This document shows positions 28,052 to 39,003 of a DNA stretch of 64,000 nt, piece by piece. Every line of letters begins with the position of its first letter. The first letter of the stretch is position 1. A model generated the notes under the pieces. It saw only the letters and a program-made list of their open reading frames with translations. It searched no databases and was not told the origin of the DNA. Made by a program: the position numbers and the translations under genes. The stretch lies in NCBI RefSeq assembly GCF_006442975.2, contig NZ_CP083954.1, forward strand, positions 5,401,501 through 5,465,500. The letters run 5' to 3'. This stretch comes from Mesorhizobium sp. B2-1-1. GTDB lineage: Bacteria; Pseudomonadota; Alphaproteobacteria; Rhizobiales; Rhizobiaceae.

Positions 28052-30019
28052 TCACCGCACCGGCTGAGCCAACGAATCGTCCAATTGCACCGTCGCCGCC
28101 ACGCCCTGACGAGCGCGAGGCCGCCTTAGATTTCTTTGCTTTCTCTTTTTCACTTGACGCGGTTCTTCGTTTGAAAGCGCACCCGTCACGCAGTCGACCA
28201 CGTTGAACGCAACAAAGTCCGCTTCCAATTGCTCGGCGAGGCCCGCCGCATCCTCCCTGGGCTTGTCATGGGTGTCGTGCCAGAGCGCGATTCCGATGCG
28301 TGCACGCGGTGCGAGTCGCCTCAAGCGCCTCACGACGAACACCGCGTGTTTGAACGAATCGCGGTTGAGGAAGCCCACGACGACTGCGTCGCGAGCTTCA
28401 AGCGGAAGTTTCCGGATCCGCGCGGGGAGGAGGTCACGGTGGCTCGCGGCCACGCAATCCGCACCCTCGATCGAAATGACCTGCGCGAGCATCGCAGCGG
28501 CCACATCGTCGAGGTCTCCGCGCCCGCCGATACACAGCACTGACTTCCCAGCACCATCCGGGAGATCAGGCGCAAACTCGGCTTGATCCTCATCCTCTTC
28601 GCCCGGATCCGCGCTCGCGCCTTCTTTTTCCGCGTGCTCGTCTTCTTCCTCTTCTTCTTCCTCCGCGGCGATCTCGTTGAGATTGGCCACCAGGGTGCGG
28701 GCGTTTTCGGCAAGGTTCGCCAACTGACTTGCCGTTAGCGCGCCCCGAGCCCGGTCCTGTTCACCAAGCAGCAACGCCGGAATGGCAACCGTGCTGTGGA
28801 ACTCGATCAGGTATTTCTCCTCGAGCATTTCTTCCGCGTTGTCGGTGGCTTCGTCGATATCGTCGGCAAGAAGCCGCTGGTACAGACGCTCCTTCGGGTC
28901 AAGCACCGGCTCATCGCCAAACAGGATCTGCAGGAATTCGAATTGGGGCACGTGCCGTCCAAGCACGACAAGGCAGACGGTCAACGGCGTCGACAGCACC
29001 AAGCCGACCGGGCCCCATAGCCAGGCCCAGAAAACGGCGGCTACGATGATCGCCAGCGGCGAGAGGCCCGTGTGCGAGCCGTAAAGCCAGGGCTCGACGA
29101 TGTTGCTGATTACGAGCTCTGCCAAGATGAAGAGAGCGCCAGTCCATACCAGTAAGCTCCAGCCGGGAGCCACTGCGAAGGCAAGAAACAAAGGTATCAC
29201 CGCCGCGATAACCGGACCGATAAAGGGTACGAAACGCAAGACAACGGCCAACATGCCCCATAGCAGGGCATTGGGAATGCCAAGAAACCAAAGACCTATC
29301 GCAAGGGGCACGCCGTAGACGATGTTCACGACCAATTGCATGAGCAGATATTGTCCGACGCGACTGCCTGCATCCTGCAATGCCTGGGTCGTGCGATGGA
29401 GATCGCTGTAGCCCACAAGGCGGATGAATCGATCCCGCAATTCTTCACGCTCGAGCAGCATGAAAATCACCACGATGATGACAAGGCCGGTCGTGGCGAG
29501 TGGTCCGATCAGCGGCTCGATGATGTTCCTCAGCGTCTCTATCGGACGCTGGGGCGAGAATATCTGAACCAGAAGCGGATCCTGCTGCTTCGTGGTTTGC
29601 TCCACATCTGCCTGCCCGCTGGATTGGGATTTGTTTATCTCAGTGTTGACGCGCTCGAACACCTTGCCGAGCCGGCTGATAAGGCCGTCTTCGGATCCTG
29701 TTTCTTTCAAAGTCCGAATCTTCTCGAGGATGTTGGATTGGTATGTCGGAATGTCCTGCGCGACCTGGCTCACCTGCGTGGCAACGATCAGGCTGAACAG
29801 CGACACGAGGACGAAGGCCGATGCAACCGCGCCAAGCACAGCGATCATTCGCGGCAGCTTCAACTTTCGGAGCAAAGAAACAATCGGCGCCAACGCAAAT
29901 GTGAGAAGGACCGCTATTGCCAATGGCAGCAGGACCTCCTTGGCGACGTAAAGAATGGCGACGGTAGCAATCATCGCCACGACGGTTGCCAACTTCGATG
30001 TCATAAAAGCAGGGGGCAT
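28052..30019 (-). CDS. AI-2E transporter family (PF01594) membrane protein with long C-terminal extension
   Basis: About 655 residues from ATG 30019 (weak ribosome-binding site; a TTG 18 bases upstream is also open). Residues about 1-350 are a typical AI-2E/YdiK-type permease: two N-terminal helices (VVAMIATVAILYVAKEVLLPLAIAVLLTFALAPIVSLLRKL), a periplasmic region, and helices including GVPLAIGLWFLGIPNALLWGMLAVVLRFVPFIGPVIAAVIP. The family is normally about 350 aa. Here about 300 more residues follow: a helical segment, an acidic run (about ten Glu/Asp in EEEEEEDEHAEKEG), and a Rossmann-like domain starting KSVLCIGGRGDLDDVAAAMLAQVI. Function is unknown; export or efflux is the general expectation. 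Confidence 0.87.
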   Translation of the reverse strand: MPPAFMTSKLATVVAMIATVAILYVAKEVLLPLAIAVLLTFALAPIVSLLRKLKLPRMIAVLGAVASAFVLVSLFSLIVATQVSQVAQDIPTYQSNILEKIRTLKETGSEDGLISRLGKVFERVNTEINKSQSSGQADVEQTTKQQDPLLVQIFSPQRPIETLRNIIEPLIGPLATTGLVIIVVIFMLLEREELRDRFIRLVGYSDLHRTTQALQDAGSRVGQYLLMQLVVNIVYGVPLAIGLWFLGIPNALLWGMLAVVLRFVPFIGPVIAAVIPLFLAFAVAPGWSLLVWTGALFILAELVISNIVEPWLYGSHTGLSPLAIIVAAVFWAWLWGPVGLVLSTPLTVCLVVLGRHVPQFEFLQILFGDEPVLDPKERLYQRLLADDIDEATDNAEEMLEEKYLIEFHSTVAIPALLLGEQDRARGALTASQLANLAENARTLVANLNEIAAEEEEEEEDEHAEKEGASADPGEEDEDQAEFAPDLPDGAGKSVLCIGGRGDLDDVAAAMLAQVISIEGADCVAASHRDLLPARIRKLPLEARDAVVVGFLNRDSFKHAVFVVRRLRRLAPRARIGIALWHDTHDKPREDAAGLAEQLEADFVAFNVVDCVTGALSNEEPRQVKKRKQRNLRRPRARQGVAATVQLDDSLAQPVR

Positions 30020-30745
30020 GATGGGACCTATCTGCAATCTCGCGATTTAGAGGACGGCCATGGCCTAACCGCGCAAAGCGTGCGCTGGTCCATATACTGG
30101 CACCTCCTCAGCTTCTGGCCAATGACCTGGTTCGTTACACCGCATGTGTGATGATCTCGAACTTTTGCAGGGCATGTAGCCCAAAGGTGTGGATCATCGG
30201 AACATCCGCAGCGTCCCTCGCAGGCCCAAAAGATTTCTTTGGCGGCGTGCTTCCTAGCCGGCTGGCAATGACCAAGGTCATCACGCATGGCGTGACCGGC
30301 GCGTCCGTATTTCGGCCAGGTGACTGGCCAGCGGAATTCGCTGAACGGATCAGCGCTGCGGTTTTGCCGGGCTACAACACGTTCTCCCGAGCCGACACTT
30401 TGAAAGCGGCGGATTCTCGGCCGCAGCCGACGCTACCGTGCATTTTCAGGATCCCGACGAGGGTGCCATCACGCGCTACACGGCGGTTACGCGGAAATCC
30501 GTTTAGCGATGATCAAGGGAGTGATTGACGAACTCAAAAGCAGGCACCGAAAACCGGTCGAAGCTCGAGTTTGGAAAAGGGCGGCAAGCCGATCGTCGAT
30601 GGCGAACTCGACTTGGATGCGCTCTCGATGGGGTCGCCGGTTCGACGGCAGACGGCCGTCATATCGGCTTGCCTGGAATAAAGGAACATGGGGGGGAGTC
30701 TTTTGTTCGGGAGTTACAGAACCGGATCGATGGGAGCGACTGAAA
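30020..30745. other. Region without an intact gene; probable degraded coding sequence
   Basis: Coding-like pieces occur in changing frames on the plus strand: THGVTGASVFRPGDWPAEFAERIS near 30280-30360, then FESGGFSAAADATVHFQDP near 30400-30460 ending at a stop, then LEKGGKPIVDGELDLDAL near 30570-30625 ending at TAA 30679-30681. No family is recognised, and no single frame is long with a good start. I read it as one or more decayed genes. Confidence 0.4.
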
Positions 30746-31390
30746 ATGAGACAAGACATTGTGGCTGGCGCGAAGTTCCCCGACTACGTTCTTCCCGACC
30801 ACACCAAGACACCACGGCGGCTGTCGGACCTGCAGGGCGACCAGCTGATGATCGTGATGCTGACGCGTGGGTTCTTCTGTCCGAAAGACCGGCAGCAAAT
30901 GCTCGAACTGGTGCGGTTTCACTCGCAATTGGTCGTCGGCTACACACAGCTCGTCACGATCACCACGGATGATTGGCATACGACCAACAATTACCGCCAG
31001 CAGACCTCCGCGCCCTGGCCCTTTCTTTATGACGAGGAACGGCTCGTGCAGAAGGACCTGGACATCAAGGAATACACCGACACCACGCACGACGTGATGA
31101 TCCCGCACACGATCGTGCTCGGGCGGGACCTCGAAGTCTTCAAGGTCTACAACGGTTACTATTACTGGGGCCGCCCCTCCACCGCCGAATTGCACGCAGA
31201 ACTGCGCGAACTGGCGCAAAGGACCTATCGCGACTGGGACATCACCGAACCCGAGCTGCGGGAGAAATGGAAGAAAGGCGATAAATCCGACTTCTACCCC
31301 TATGGCGGGAATTCCATCTCCATGGACACACTCATGCTCCAGATGGCCGGCGCGGTCGACCAATATGCCGGTCGGGCAAAGAGAAGCTGA
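30746..31390 (+). CDS. Redoxin/peroxiredoxin-like protein
   Basis: 214 residues from ATG 30746, preceded by GGGAG. The thioredoxin-fold start is AKFPDYVLPDHTKTPRRLSDLQGDQLMIVMLTRGFFCPKDRQQM. The expected redox position reads R-G-F-F-C-P-K-D, so one Cys is present, where AhpC/TSA proteins have T-x-x-C and Prx5-like proteins P-x-x-C-x-x-E. The rest (LITTDDWHTTNNYRQQTSAPWPFLYDEERLVQKDLDI, PHTIVLGRDLEVFKVYNGYYYWGRPS) matches 'redoxin domain' proteins. No resolving Cys is visible, so a one-Cys peroxidase or a thiol-independent role is possible. Confidence 0.82.
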   Translation: MRQDIVAGAKFPDYVLPDHTKTPRRLSDLQGDQLMIVMLTRGFFCPKDRQQMLELVRFHSQLVVGYTQLVTITTDDWHTTNNYRQQTSAPWPFLYDEERLVQKDLDIKEYTDTTHDVMIPHTIVLGRDLEVFKVYNGYYYWGRPSTAELHAELRELAQRTYRDWDITEPELREKWKKGDKSDFYPYGGNSISMDTLMLQMAGAVDQYAGRAKRS

Positions 31391-31405
31391 ACGGAGGAAG
31401 CCAGC

Positions 31406-31650
31406 ATCGCTCGCGGCGGTCTTCTCCCAGTCACGCTTTTTGTCCAGCCGCGCTTGGTAAACGAACCTTTTTCCGATCCGGGCCTGCTACTGGATTTCCG
31501 CTTCCGCAACAGGGCCATCCTTTTCTATCTCGGAGAGCTTTCGACGCTTTCGCTGCGCGAAATCCTGCGAATCTCGCACGTCTTCGTGACGCATATGCAC
31601 ATGGATCACTTCGGCGGTTTCGACAGCCTGAGCAGGCTGTCGCTTTACAG
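31406..31650 (+). pseudogene. Truncated MBL-fold (RNase Z-like) metallohydrolase
   Basis: From 31406 the frame reads [34 protein letters not shown], then [13 protein letters not shown] and [21 protein letters not shown]. This is the start of an RNase Z-like beta-lactamase-fold enzyme, with the zinc motif HMHMDH intact. It stops resembling the family after about residue 80, just before tRNA-His. GGAGGAA stands at the right distance before codon ATC at 31406, where ATG would be expected, so the start codon may also be mutated. Confidence 0.7.
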
Positions 31651-31714
31651 AGCAAGCCCGGAAGTCCACGGTCAAAATTTTATTGAGCAAACCAGTTGTT
31701 TAGAGGAAAGCCGA

Positions 31715-31791
31715 TGGTACCGTTGGCTGGGATCGAACCAGCGACCTCCGGATCCACAATCCGGCGCTCTAACCAGCTGAGCTACAACGGC
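31715..31791 (-). tRNA. tRNA-His (GTG anticodon)
   Basis: The minus strand folds as a complete 77-nt tRNA with encoded CCA: acceptor GCCGTTG pairing with CAACGGT (one G-U), D-stem and loop TAGCTCAGCTGGTTAGAGC, anticodon stem CCGGA/TCCGG with loop TTGTGGA (anticodon GTG, plus-strand 31755-31757), and T-arm CTGGTTCGATCCCAG. The discriminator is A73 and the base before the acceptor is T, so there is no encoded G-1. That matches the alphaproteobacterial group whose tRNA-His and HisRS have lost the G-1:C73 pair. Confidence 0.96.
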
Positions 31792-32129
31792 ACGTTTGCC
31801 TGAGCGGGATCGGCGGAACGTAGTCCCCTCGAGTGCTCTGTCGTTCGGCGATGCGTCCTTACGGGCTTATGGATTTTAATTCAAGGCTTTTGCAAAGCAA
31901 AGGTCACTTGCCCACATGGAAGCGGATCTGCCGACAAGAAAAAGGCCGGCGGGAGGAGGTGCCGGCCTTTTCCTGTTACGAGCCAGCGGGAGGAGGTGCT
32001 GGCTGGTCACCCCGGAGGCGGAGGGAGGAGGTTCCGCCGACCGGGTATTCGTTGATGGCTGCCATCATACACACGATCATTTCGAAGAAAATGCGACCTT
32101 TTGTTACATCTTCTGATCATGCGCAAATA
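31792..32129. other. Intergenic region between tRNA-His and the phasin gene
   Basis: No gene seen. It contains a terminator at 31939-31972 and three imperfect copies of GGGAGGAGGT (at about 31951, 31989 and 32024), two of them within CCGGC-type contexts. The triplet repeats may be duplicated debris of the terminator stem. Confidence 0.5.
31939..31972 (-). terminator. Intrinsic terminator of the phasin transcript
   Basis: AAAAAGGCCGGC-(10 nt)-GCCGGCCTTTT is a strong inverted repeat. On the minus strand the stem is followed by TTTTTCTTG, as expected for a Rho-independent terminator downstream of the phasin gene. The A-tract on the other side means it could work in both directions. Confidence 0.75.
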
Positions 32130-32588
32130 TTAGGCGGCCTTGATGTCCTTCATCGCCTTCTCGAAAACGGTCTTGATCGGCTTGGAGACATCCTCGGCCG
32201 CCTTGGAGGCGACGGTCTGGAACTCCTTGGCTTGCTCGACGGTCATTTCGACGCTCTTGCGCAGGAACGCGGTCTGCAGCTCCACGACTTCCGACAGCGA
32301 TTTGGCGCCGATCAGCGCCTCGAGATGCGAAAAGCCCGCTTCGGCATTGGCGCGCAGTGCGGCAACGGTCTTGAGCGACAGGTCGCTGGAAACGGTCTTG
32401 GCGGACTCGTATGTGGATTCCAGGGCCTTCTGGGTCTCCTCGGCGCCAGTCTTGAGCTTGGCGTAAGCCTCCTTCGACTGCTCAACGCCCTTCTCGGCGA
32501 AAGCGCGGATCTGGTCGGTGGCTTTGGAAGCGTCAAAGCTCGGGAATTCAACGTTTTCGATGGTCTCGGCAGTCTTGGTCCTGGACAT
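32130..32588 (-). CDS. phaP: Phasin family protein
   Basis: 152 residues, acidic and almost wholly helical, with the phasin core FAEKGVEQSKEAYAKLKTGAEETQKALESTYESAKTVSSDLSLKTVAALRANAEAGFSHLEALIGAKSLSEVVELQTAFLRKSVEMTVEQAKEFQ. Phasins coat polyhydroxybutyrate granules and control their number and size. The gene stands alone with its own terminator and an upstream region carrying two TGC-N3-GCA sites. The C-terminal DVSKPIKTVFEKAMKDIKAA is the usual ending. Confidence 0.93.
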   Translation of the reverse strand: MSRTKTAETIENVEFPSFDASKATDQIRAFAEKGVEQSKEAYAKLKTGAEETQKALESTYESAKTVSSDLSLKTVAALRANAEAGFSHLEALIGAKSLSEVVELQTAFLRKSVEMTVEQAKEFQTVASKAAEDVSKPIKTVFEKAMKDIKAA

Positions 32589-32668
32589 TTTCCATCCTTT
32601 TCAGCGGTAGCGGCTTTGACGGAAAGCCGTCTCGTTCATGTATGATGGCAATATAAAGGCAATTTTTG

Positions 32669-32696
32669 TGCATTGCAATATCTTTGTTGCACTGCA
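32669..32696 (-). promoter_or_regulatory. Two TGCAYTGCA sites upstream of the phasin gene (PhaR-type operator)
   Basis: TGCATTGCA (32669-32677) and TGCACTGCA (32688-32696) lie 19 bp apart, 81-108 bases upstream of the phasin ATG. They fit the TGC-N3-GCA pattern bound by PhaR, the PHB-sensing repressor known to control phasin genes in Paracoccus and relatives. Confidence 0.6.
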
Positions 32697-32839
32697 CCAT
32701 AGATTCCCGTCTCGGCCGTTAACCAAGAGCCGAAATTCAGGCCTATGCACGTTCTGGCTTGTGGACCTTCGCGCCGCCGGCTTTTATTAACAAAGCGTTA
32801 ACTGCAAAAATGCCCGCTGCATGAGGATTTCGCCAGCGC

Positions 32840-35800
32840 ATGCCGTCCGAATATTCCTTTCTTGACGTCGCCGTGCTCGACGCGGTCCGCCAGCGCTTCG
32901 CCGCCGGCGACGCGATCGCGATCCTGTCGGCGAATCTGGAGCAAGTGATCTGGGCCAATGGACCGGGTGCCGCAGTGTTCGGCTATCCCGACATCGAAAG
33001 CATCATCGGCGCCGAGGCACGGCTGCCGCTGATCGCCCGCCGCCAGATCATGGCAACTAGTGGATTTCCCGACATCGGCAGCGACCGAAGCATCACGGTC
33101 AGGCTGGCGACCGGCATGACCAGCCGCGCCATCGGCTTCCTTGCAAGCGCTGTGACGCTGCCCGACGGCGAGAACGCCATCATGCTGGCGGTGCGGGCGG
33201 CCCAGACCGGCTCGCGCAGTGCGGCCGAAATCGCCGGCAGGGCCATCAGCGGCTTCACGGAAGATGGTCATTTCATCGCCTTCATCGACGCCAGCGGCAA
33301 TGTCGAAGCGGCATCGGAGAGCTTTTCGCAGCTCGGCATCGAGCCCGCGACGCTGGCCGCGCTGGTGGCCGACGTCGCGAATGAGGGCGACCGCATCGTC
33401 AAGCGGCTGGTTCCGGGCGGCGGCACATCCTATCCGGCGGGTCTCGCCCGGCTGACGCCTGAGCGGCATTTGCTGGTGGTGATCGACGAGAACAGGCTGG
33501 ACGACGGTGCGCCTGGGCAGGGAACTCCAGCGGCCGAGCGTTCCGAAGAACGTGACCGCTCACAGGCCGTCGCCAAGGATATTTCGGAACCGGCAGCGCG
33601 AATCGCTGCCGAAGCGGCCGTGCAGGAGCCGGAGGCGGCAGAACCCGGACAACCGGCGGCAAGCGGCACGCCGGCACAGCACGACCATTGGTATTTCAAT
33701 GCCGGCGAGGACGGGAGGCATGCGCGCGGCCCAGCCGCGCCGGACGCCGAAGCTGCACCTTCGCCGGCTGCCGCCGAAGGTCCAGCCGAGGACGCGAAGC
33801 ACGATGCCCAGGCTCCAGTTGTTCCGGCAGCCCCGGCCGCCAGGACCGTGGACCGCACGGCGGCGCCGCTGCGTTTCGTCTGGCGAACCGACGCCGAGGG
33901 CAGGTTCAGCGCGCTGTCGCCGGAATTCGCCGACGTCGTCGGCAAACCGGCCGCGGACGTCATCGGCAGGCGCTTCAGGGACGTCGCGGCGGCCTTCGGG
34001 CTGGATGCGTCCGGCGAGATCGCCGGTCTCCTGGAGCGGCGCGACACCTGGTCCGGCCGTTCCGTGTTGTGGCCGGTCGTCGGCACGGACCTGAAGATCC
34101 CGGTCGACCTGGCGGCCCTGCCGGTCTATGGCCGCAGCCGTGCCTTCGAGGGCTTCCGCGGTTTCGGCGTCGCCCGCGCCGGCGACGCCGTCATCGATCC
34201 GGAAGCGATCGGCATGGCGCTGGTGTCCAACAGCGAGGCCCCCCAGGCGCCGGAACCGGTCGAACCCGCACCCGAGGAGCCGAAGGCCGAGGAGTTGAAG
34301 CCATCGGACCCGTTCCGGGGCGAGGTGCCGGCGCTGACCATCGTGCCGAAGCCTGAACGCCGCTTTGCCGACAAGGTGATCCGTCTGGCCGAACATCGCC
34401 AGCCGGCTAACGACAAGGGTCTGTCGACCCTGGAACGCAGCGCCTTCCGCGAAATCGGCGAGCGGCTGAAGAAGGAAAGCAGCCCGGACGAGCCGGAGGC
34501 TGAAAGACCGGGTCCGGACGATGCCGGGCAACCGGAGGCGGCAACGCCGGCGGGGCCGTCCGAGAAACCAGCGGACGCCCGCAAAAACCTTGCGCCAAAG
34601 GGCGAAGCCGCACCGGCTGAGCCGTCCGAAACCGATGTCGATGCCGAGGATGCAGAGGATCTCGCCCGGCTTGATGGCGAACGGCCGGACAAAACGGCTG
34701 ATGAGGAGCCCGCCGACACGGTGGCCGGAGTGACGGGTTCGCTGCTCGACTATGCCGAGCGGAGCGAGGAACCAGCGCCGATCGCCGACAACAATGACGA
34801 GACCCCGGCTTCCGAACCGGCGGCGGCGCAGACGGAACGGGAGAGCGAAGAGCCCGTCGCGGCGGCAGGCGAACCGACCGTCGCCGGCGCCAACGATGAC
34901 ATTGCCGACGACGAGAGCATGACATCGGCCGATTTTCGCGATGCCGAGGACAGTGAGGACTGGGTCGAGGACGAGGAAGCGTCCGCATCCGATGAGCAGG
35001 CCGCAACCGCCGAGGGGGCCGCCGGCACCAGCGACGCGGTGGAGGCTCCGGTCGAGCGGCCACGCCTCAAAGTGCCTCCGCTCAAGCTCGAAGGGTACGT
35101 GCCGTCGGCCTTTGCGGTCGGGGACGAGAGCAAGGCTCCCGACACCTCGCTCCTGAGCAAGCTGCCCGTGCCGCTGCTCATCCATTCCGGGGATGAACTT
35201 CATTACGCCAACGAGGAATTTCTCGTCCTGACAGGCTATGAAACGCTCGATGAACTGGCGGACGCCGGCGGGCTGGGCACGCTGTTTGCCGATCCCTATG
35301 GCCATGACGGCGTCACCGAGGGCGCCGACCGGGCGTTGCGGCTGAAGACGCATGGCGGGCAGGAATTTCCAATCGAGGCTATCCTGCGCTCGGTTCCGTG
35401 GCGCGACGGCAAGGCGCTGATGCTGGTGGTGCGCCGTTCGGGCGAGGATGAGGCACCGGCGGCACTGTATGCGGCTGGCGACGAGCAGACGCAGCCCGAT
35501 ATTTCCGAGCTCAAGGCGCGCATCGCCGAGATGCGCACCATCATCGATACCGCCACCGACGGCGTCGTGCTGATCGGCCGTGACGGCGCGATTCGTTCCA
35601 TAAGCCGTCCAGCCGAGGCGCTGTTCGGCTTCGACAGCGACGACGTGACCGGCAAGCCGTTCGCCTCGCTGTTTGCTATCGAAAGCCAGCGCGCGGCGCG
35701 CGATTATCTCGACGGCCTGTCCGAGCCCGGCGTGGCGAGCGTCCTGAACGACGGCCGCGAAGTCATCGGCCGCGAGGCGCAGGGCCGCTTCATTCCCCTG

Positions 35801-36628
35801 TTCATGACCATCGGCCGGCTGCCCAACGACAGCGGCTTTTGTGCGGTGGTGCGCGACATCACGCAGTGGAAGAGGGCCGAAGAGGACCTGACCCAGGCGC
35901 GTGCGGTGGCCGAGCGCGCCTCCTCGCAGAAGACGGATTTCCTCGCCCGCATCAGCCACGAGATCCGTACGCCGCTCAATGCCATCATCGGCTTTTCCGA
36001 ACTGATGGTGGACGAGAAATTCGGGCCAGTGGCCAATGACCGCTACCGCGATTACCTGCGCGATATCAACCGATCGGGCAATCATGTGCTCGATCTCGTC
36101 AACGACCTTCTCGACATCTCAAAGATCGAGGCGGGCCAGCAGGAAATGGCTTATGAAGCGGTGTCGCTCAACGACACGCTGGCCGAGACTGTGGCAATGA
36201 TGCAGCCGCAGGCCAACCGCGAGCGCGTCATCATCCGCTCCAGCTTCGCGTCGCGACTGCCGGAAGTGGTGGCGGACCTGCGCAGCGTGCGCCAGATTGC
36301 CCTCAACATCCTGTCGAACGCCATCCGTTATACCCAGGCCGGCGGCCAGGTGATCGTCTCGACCGCCTATGAGACCTCGGGCGATGTCGTCATGCGCGTG
36401 CGCGACACCGGCATCGGTATGAGCCAAGCCGAGATCGAGCAGGCGTTGAAGCCGTTCAAACAGATCAATGCATTGAAACGGGGGCGCGGCGACGGCACCG
36501 GTCTCGGCCTGCCGTTGACCAAGGCGATGGTTGAAGCGAACCGCGCCCGTTTTATCATCACCTCGACGCCCGGCGAAGGAACCCTGGTCGAGATCGCGTT
36601 CCCGTCGACGCGCGTGCTTGCGGAATAG
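32840..36628 (+). CDS. Multi-PAS sensor histidine kinase, PdhS/PleC-DivJ group
   Basis: 1262 residues, apparently soluble: I see no membrane helices. Order: an N-terminal PAS-like region (FLDVAVLDAVRQRFAAGDAIAILSANLEQVIWANGPGAAVFGY), an Ala/Glu/Pro-rich linker, a PAS-like domain near 350-440, a long acidic linker (about 450-750), a PAS domain near 770-870 (LLSKLPVPLLIHSGDELHYANEEFLVLTGY), another near 900-1010, then HisKA with the phospho-acceptor His1040 in SHEIRTPLNAIIGF and a HATPase domain with N-box NILSNAIRYT and DTGIGM, GTGLGLPLTKAM. The kinase core closely resembles PdhS/PleC cell-cycle kinases, which act on DivK. In Brucella PdhS is polar and essential. Confidence 0.88.
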   Translation: MPSEYSFLDVAVLDAVRQRFAAGDAIAILSANLEQVIWANGPGAAVFGYPDIESIIGAEARLPLIARRQIMATSGFPDIGSDRSITVRLATGMTSRAIGFLASAVTLPDGENAIMLAVRAAQTGSRSAAEIAGRAISGFTEDGHFIAFIDASGNVEAASESFSQLGIEPATLAALVADVANEGDRIVKRLVPGGGTSYPAGLARLTPERHLLVVIDENRLDDGAPGQGTPAAERSEERDRSQAVAKDISEPAARIAAEAAVQEPEAAEPGQPAASGTPAQHDHWYFNAGEDGRHARGPAAPDAEAAPSPAAAEGPAEDAKHDAQAPVVPAAPAARTVDRTAAPLRFVWRTDAEGRFSALSPEFADVVGKPAADVIGRRFRDVAAAFGLDASGEIAGLLERRDTWSGRSVLWPVVGTDLKIPVDLAALPVYGRSRAFEGFRGFGVARAGDAVIDPEAIGMALVSNSEAPQAPEPVEPAPEEPKAEELKPSDPFRGEVPALTIVPKPERRFADKVIRLAEHRQPANDKGLSTLERSAFREIGERLKKESSPDEPEAERPGPDDAGQPEAATPAGPSEKPADARKNLAPKGEAAPAEPSETDVDAEDAEDLARLDGERPDKTADEEPADTVAGVTGSLLDYAERSEEPAPIADNNDETPASEPAAAQTERESEEPVAAAGEPTVAGANDDIADDESMTSADFRDAEDSEDWVEDEEASASDEQAATAEGAAGTSDAVEAPVERPRLKVPPLKLEGYVPSAFAVGDESKAPDTSLLSKLPVPLLIHSGDELHYANEEFLVLTGYETLDELADAGGLGTLFADPYGHDGVTEGADRALRLKTHGGQEFPIEAILRSVPWRDGKALMLVVRRSGEDEAPAALYAAGDEQTQPDISELKARIAEMRTIIDTATDGVVLIGRDGAIRSISRPAEALFGFDSDDVTGKPFASLFAIESQRAARDYLDGLSEPGVASVLNDGREVIGREAQGRFIPLFMTIGRLPNDSGFCAVVRDITQWKRAEEDLTQARAVAERASSQKTDFLARISHEIRTPLNAIIGFSELMVDEKFGPVANDRYRDYLRDINRSGNHVLDLVNDLLDISKIEAGQQEMAYEAVSLNDTLAETVAMMQPQANRERVIIRSSFASRLPEVVADLRSVRQIALNILSNAIRYTQAGGQVIVSTAYETSGDVVMRVRDTGIGMSQAEIEQALKPFKQINALKRGRGDGTGLGLPLTKAMVEANRARFIITSTPGEGTLVEIAFPSTRVLAE

Positions 36629-36900
36629 GCAAGCTCCCGTCCATCCAGCCGCCTGGAAAAGAAAAGGCGCCCAACAGGACGCCTTGAAAGATGGGATTTG
36701 CTGTCACAACGGGGGCTTGAGCGAATTCAGATCCTCCGGGGGCTGAGGAACGGGATTTCTCCCTCAAGTTACGTGCGACTATCGACGCCGGGCCTTAACA
36801 AGTCCTTACCAGGTCCCGAAAAAATTTACGAATGTGTACCACTCGTGAAATCTAGGTAAATTCGCGCGGCAGATTTGATTAACCATGCCGGGCGGGGCGG

Positions 36901-38871
<1,971 letters not shown>

Positions 38872-39003
38872 GATGGGTCCTCCCAGGATCGCCACCGCTT
38901 ATGCATATTGCGCCGCAGCAGAGCAAGATTTTGTTCGGCCGAGGCGTCCAGATGTGCGCAAATGCCATCGCCGGGCCATAAAGACTTGAAATGCCTCGAC
39001 CCT

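Noticed and set aside
31951..32034. Three GGGAGGAGGT copies as a regulatory array
   Set aside because: Spacing is irregular, and two copies lie within or beside the terminator stem; more likely duplicated debris.
33560..36085. 841-codon open frame on the minus strand
   Set aside because: It is antisense to the PAS kinase in a GC-rich gene; the translation has no recognisable domain.
36664..36685. Hairpin AAGGCG/CGCCTT after the PAS kinase as terminator
   Set aside because: The stem is only 6 bp with a long loop and no U-tract.
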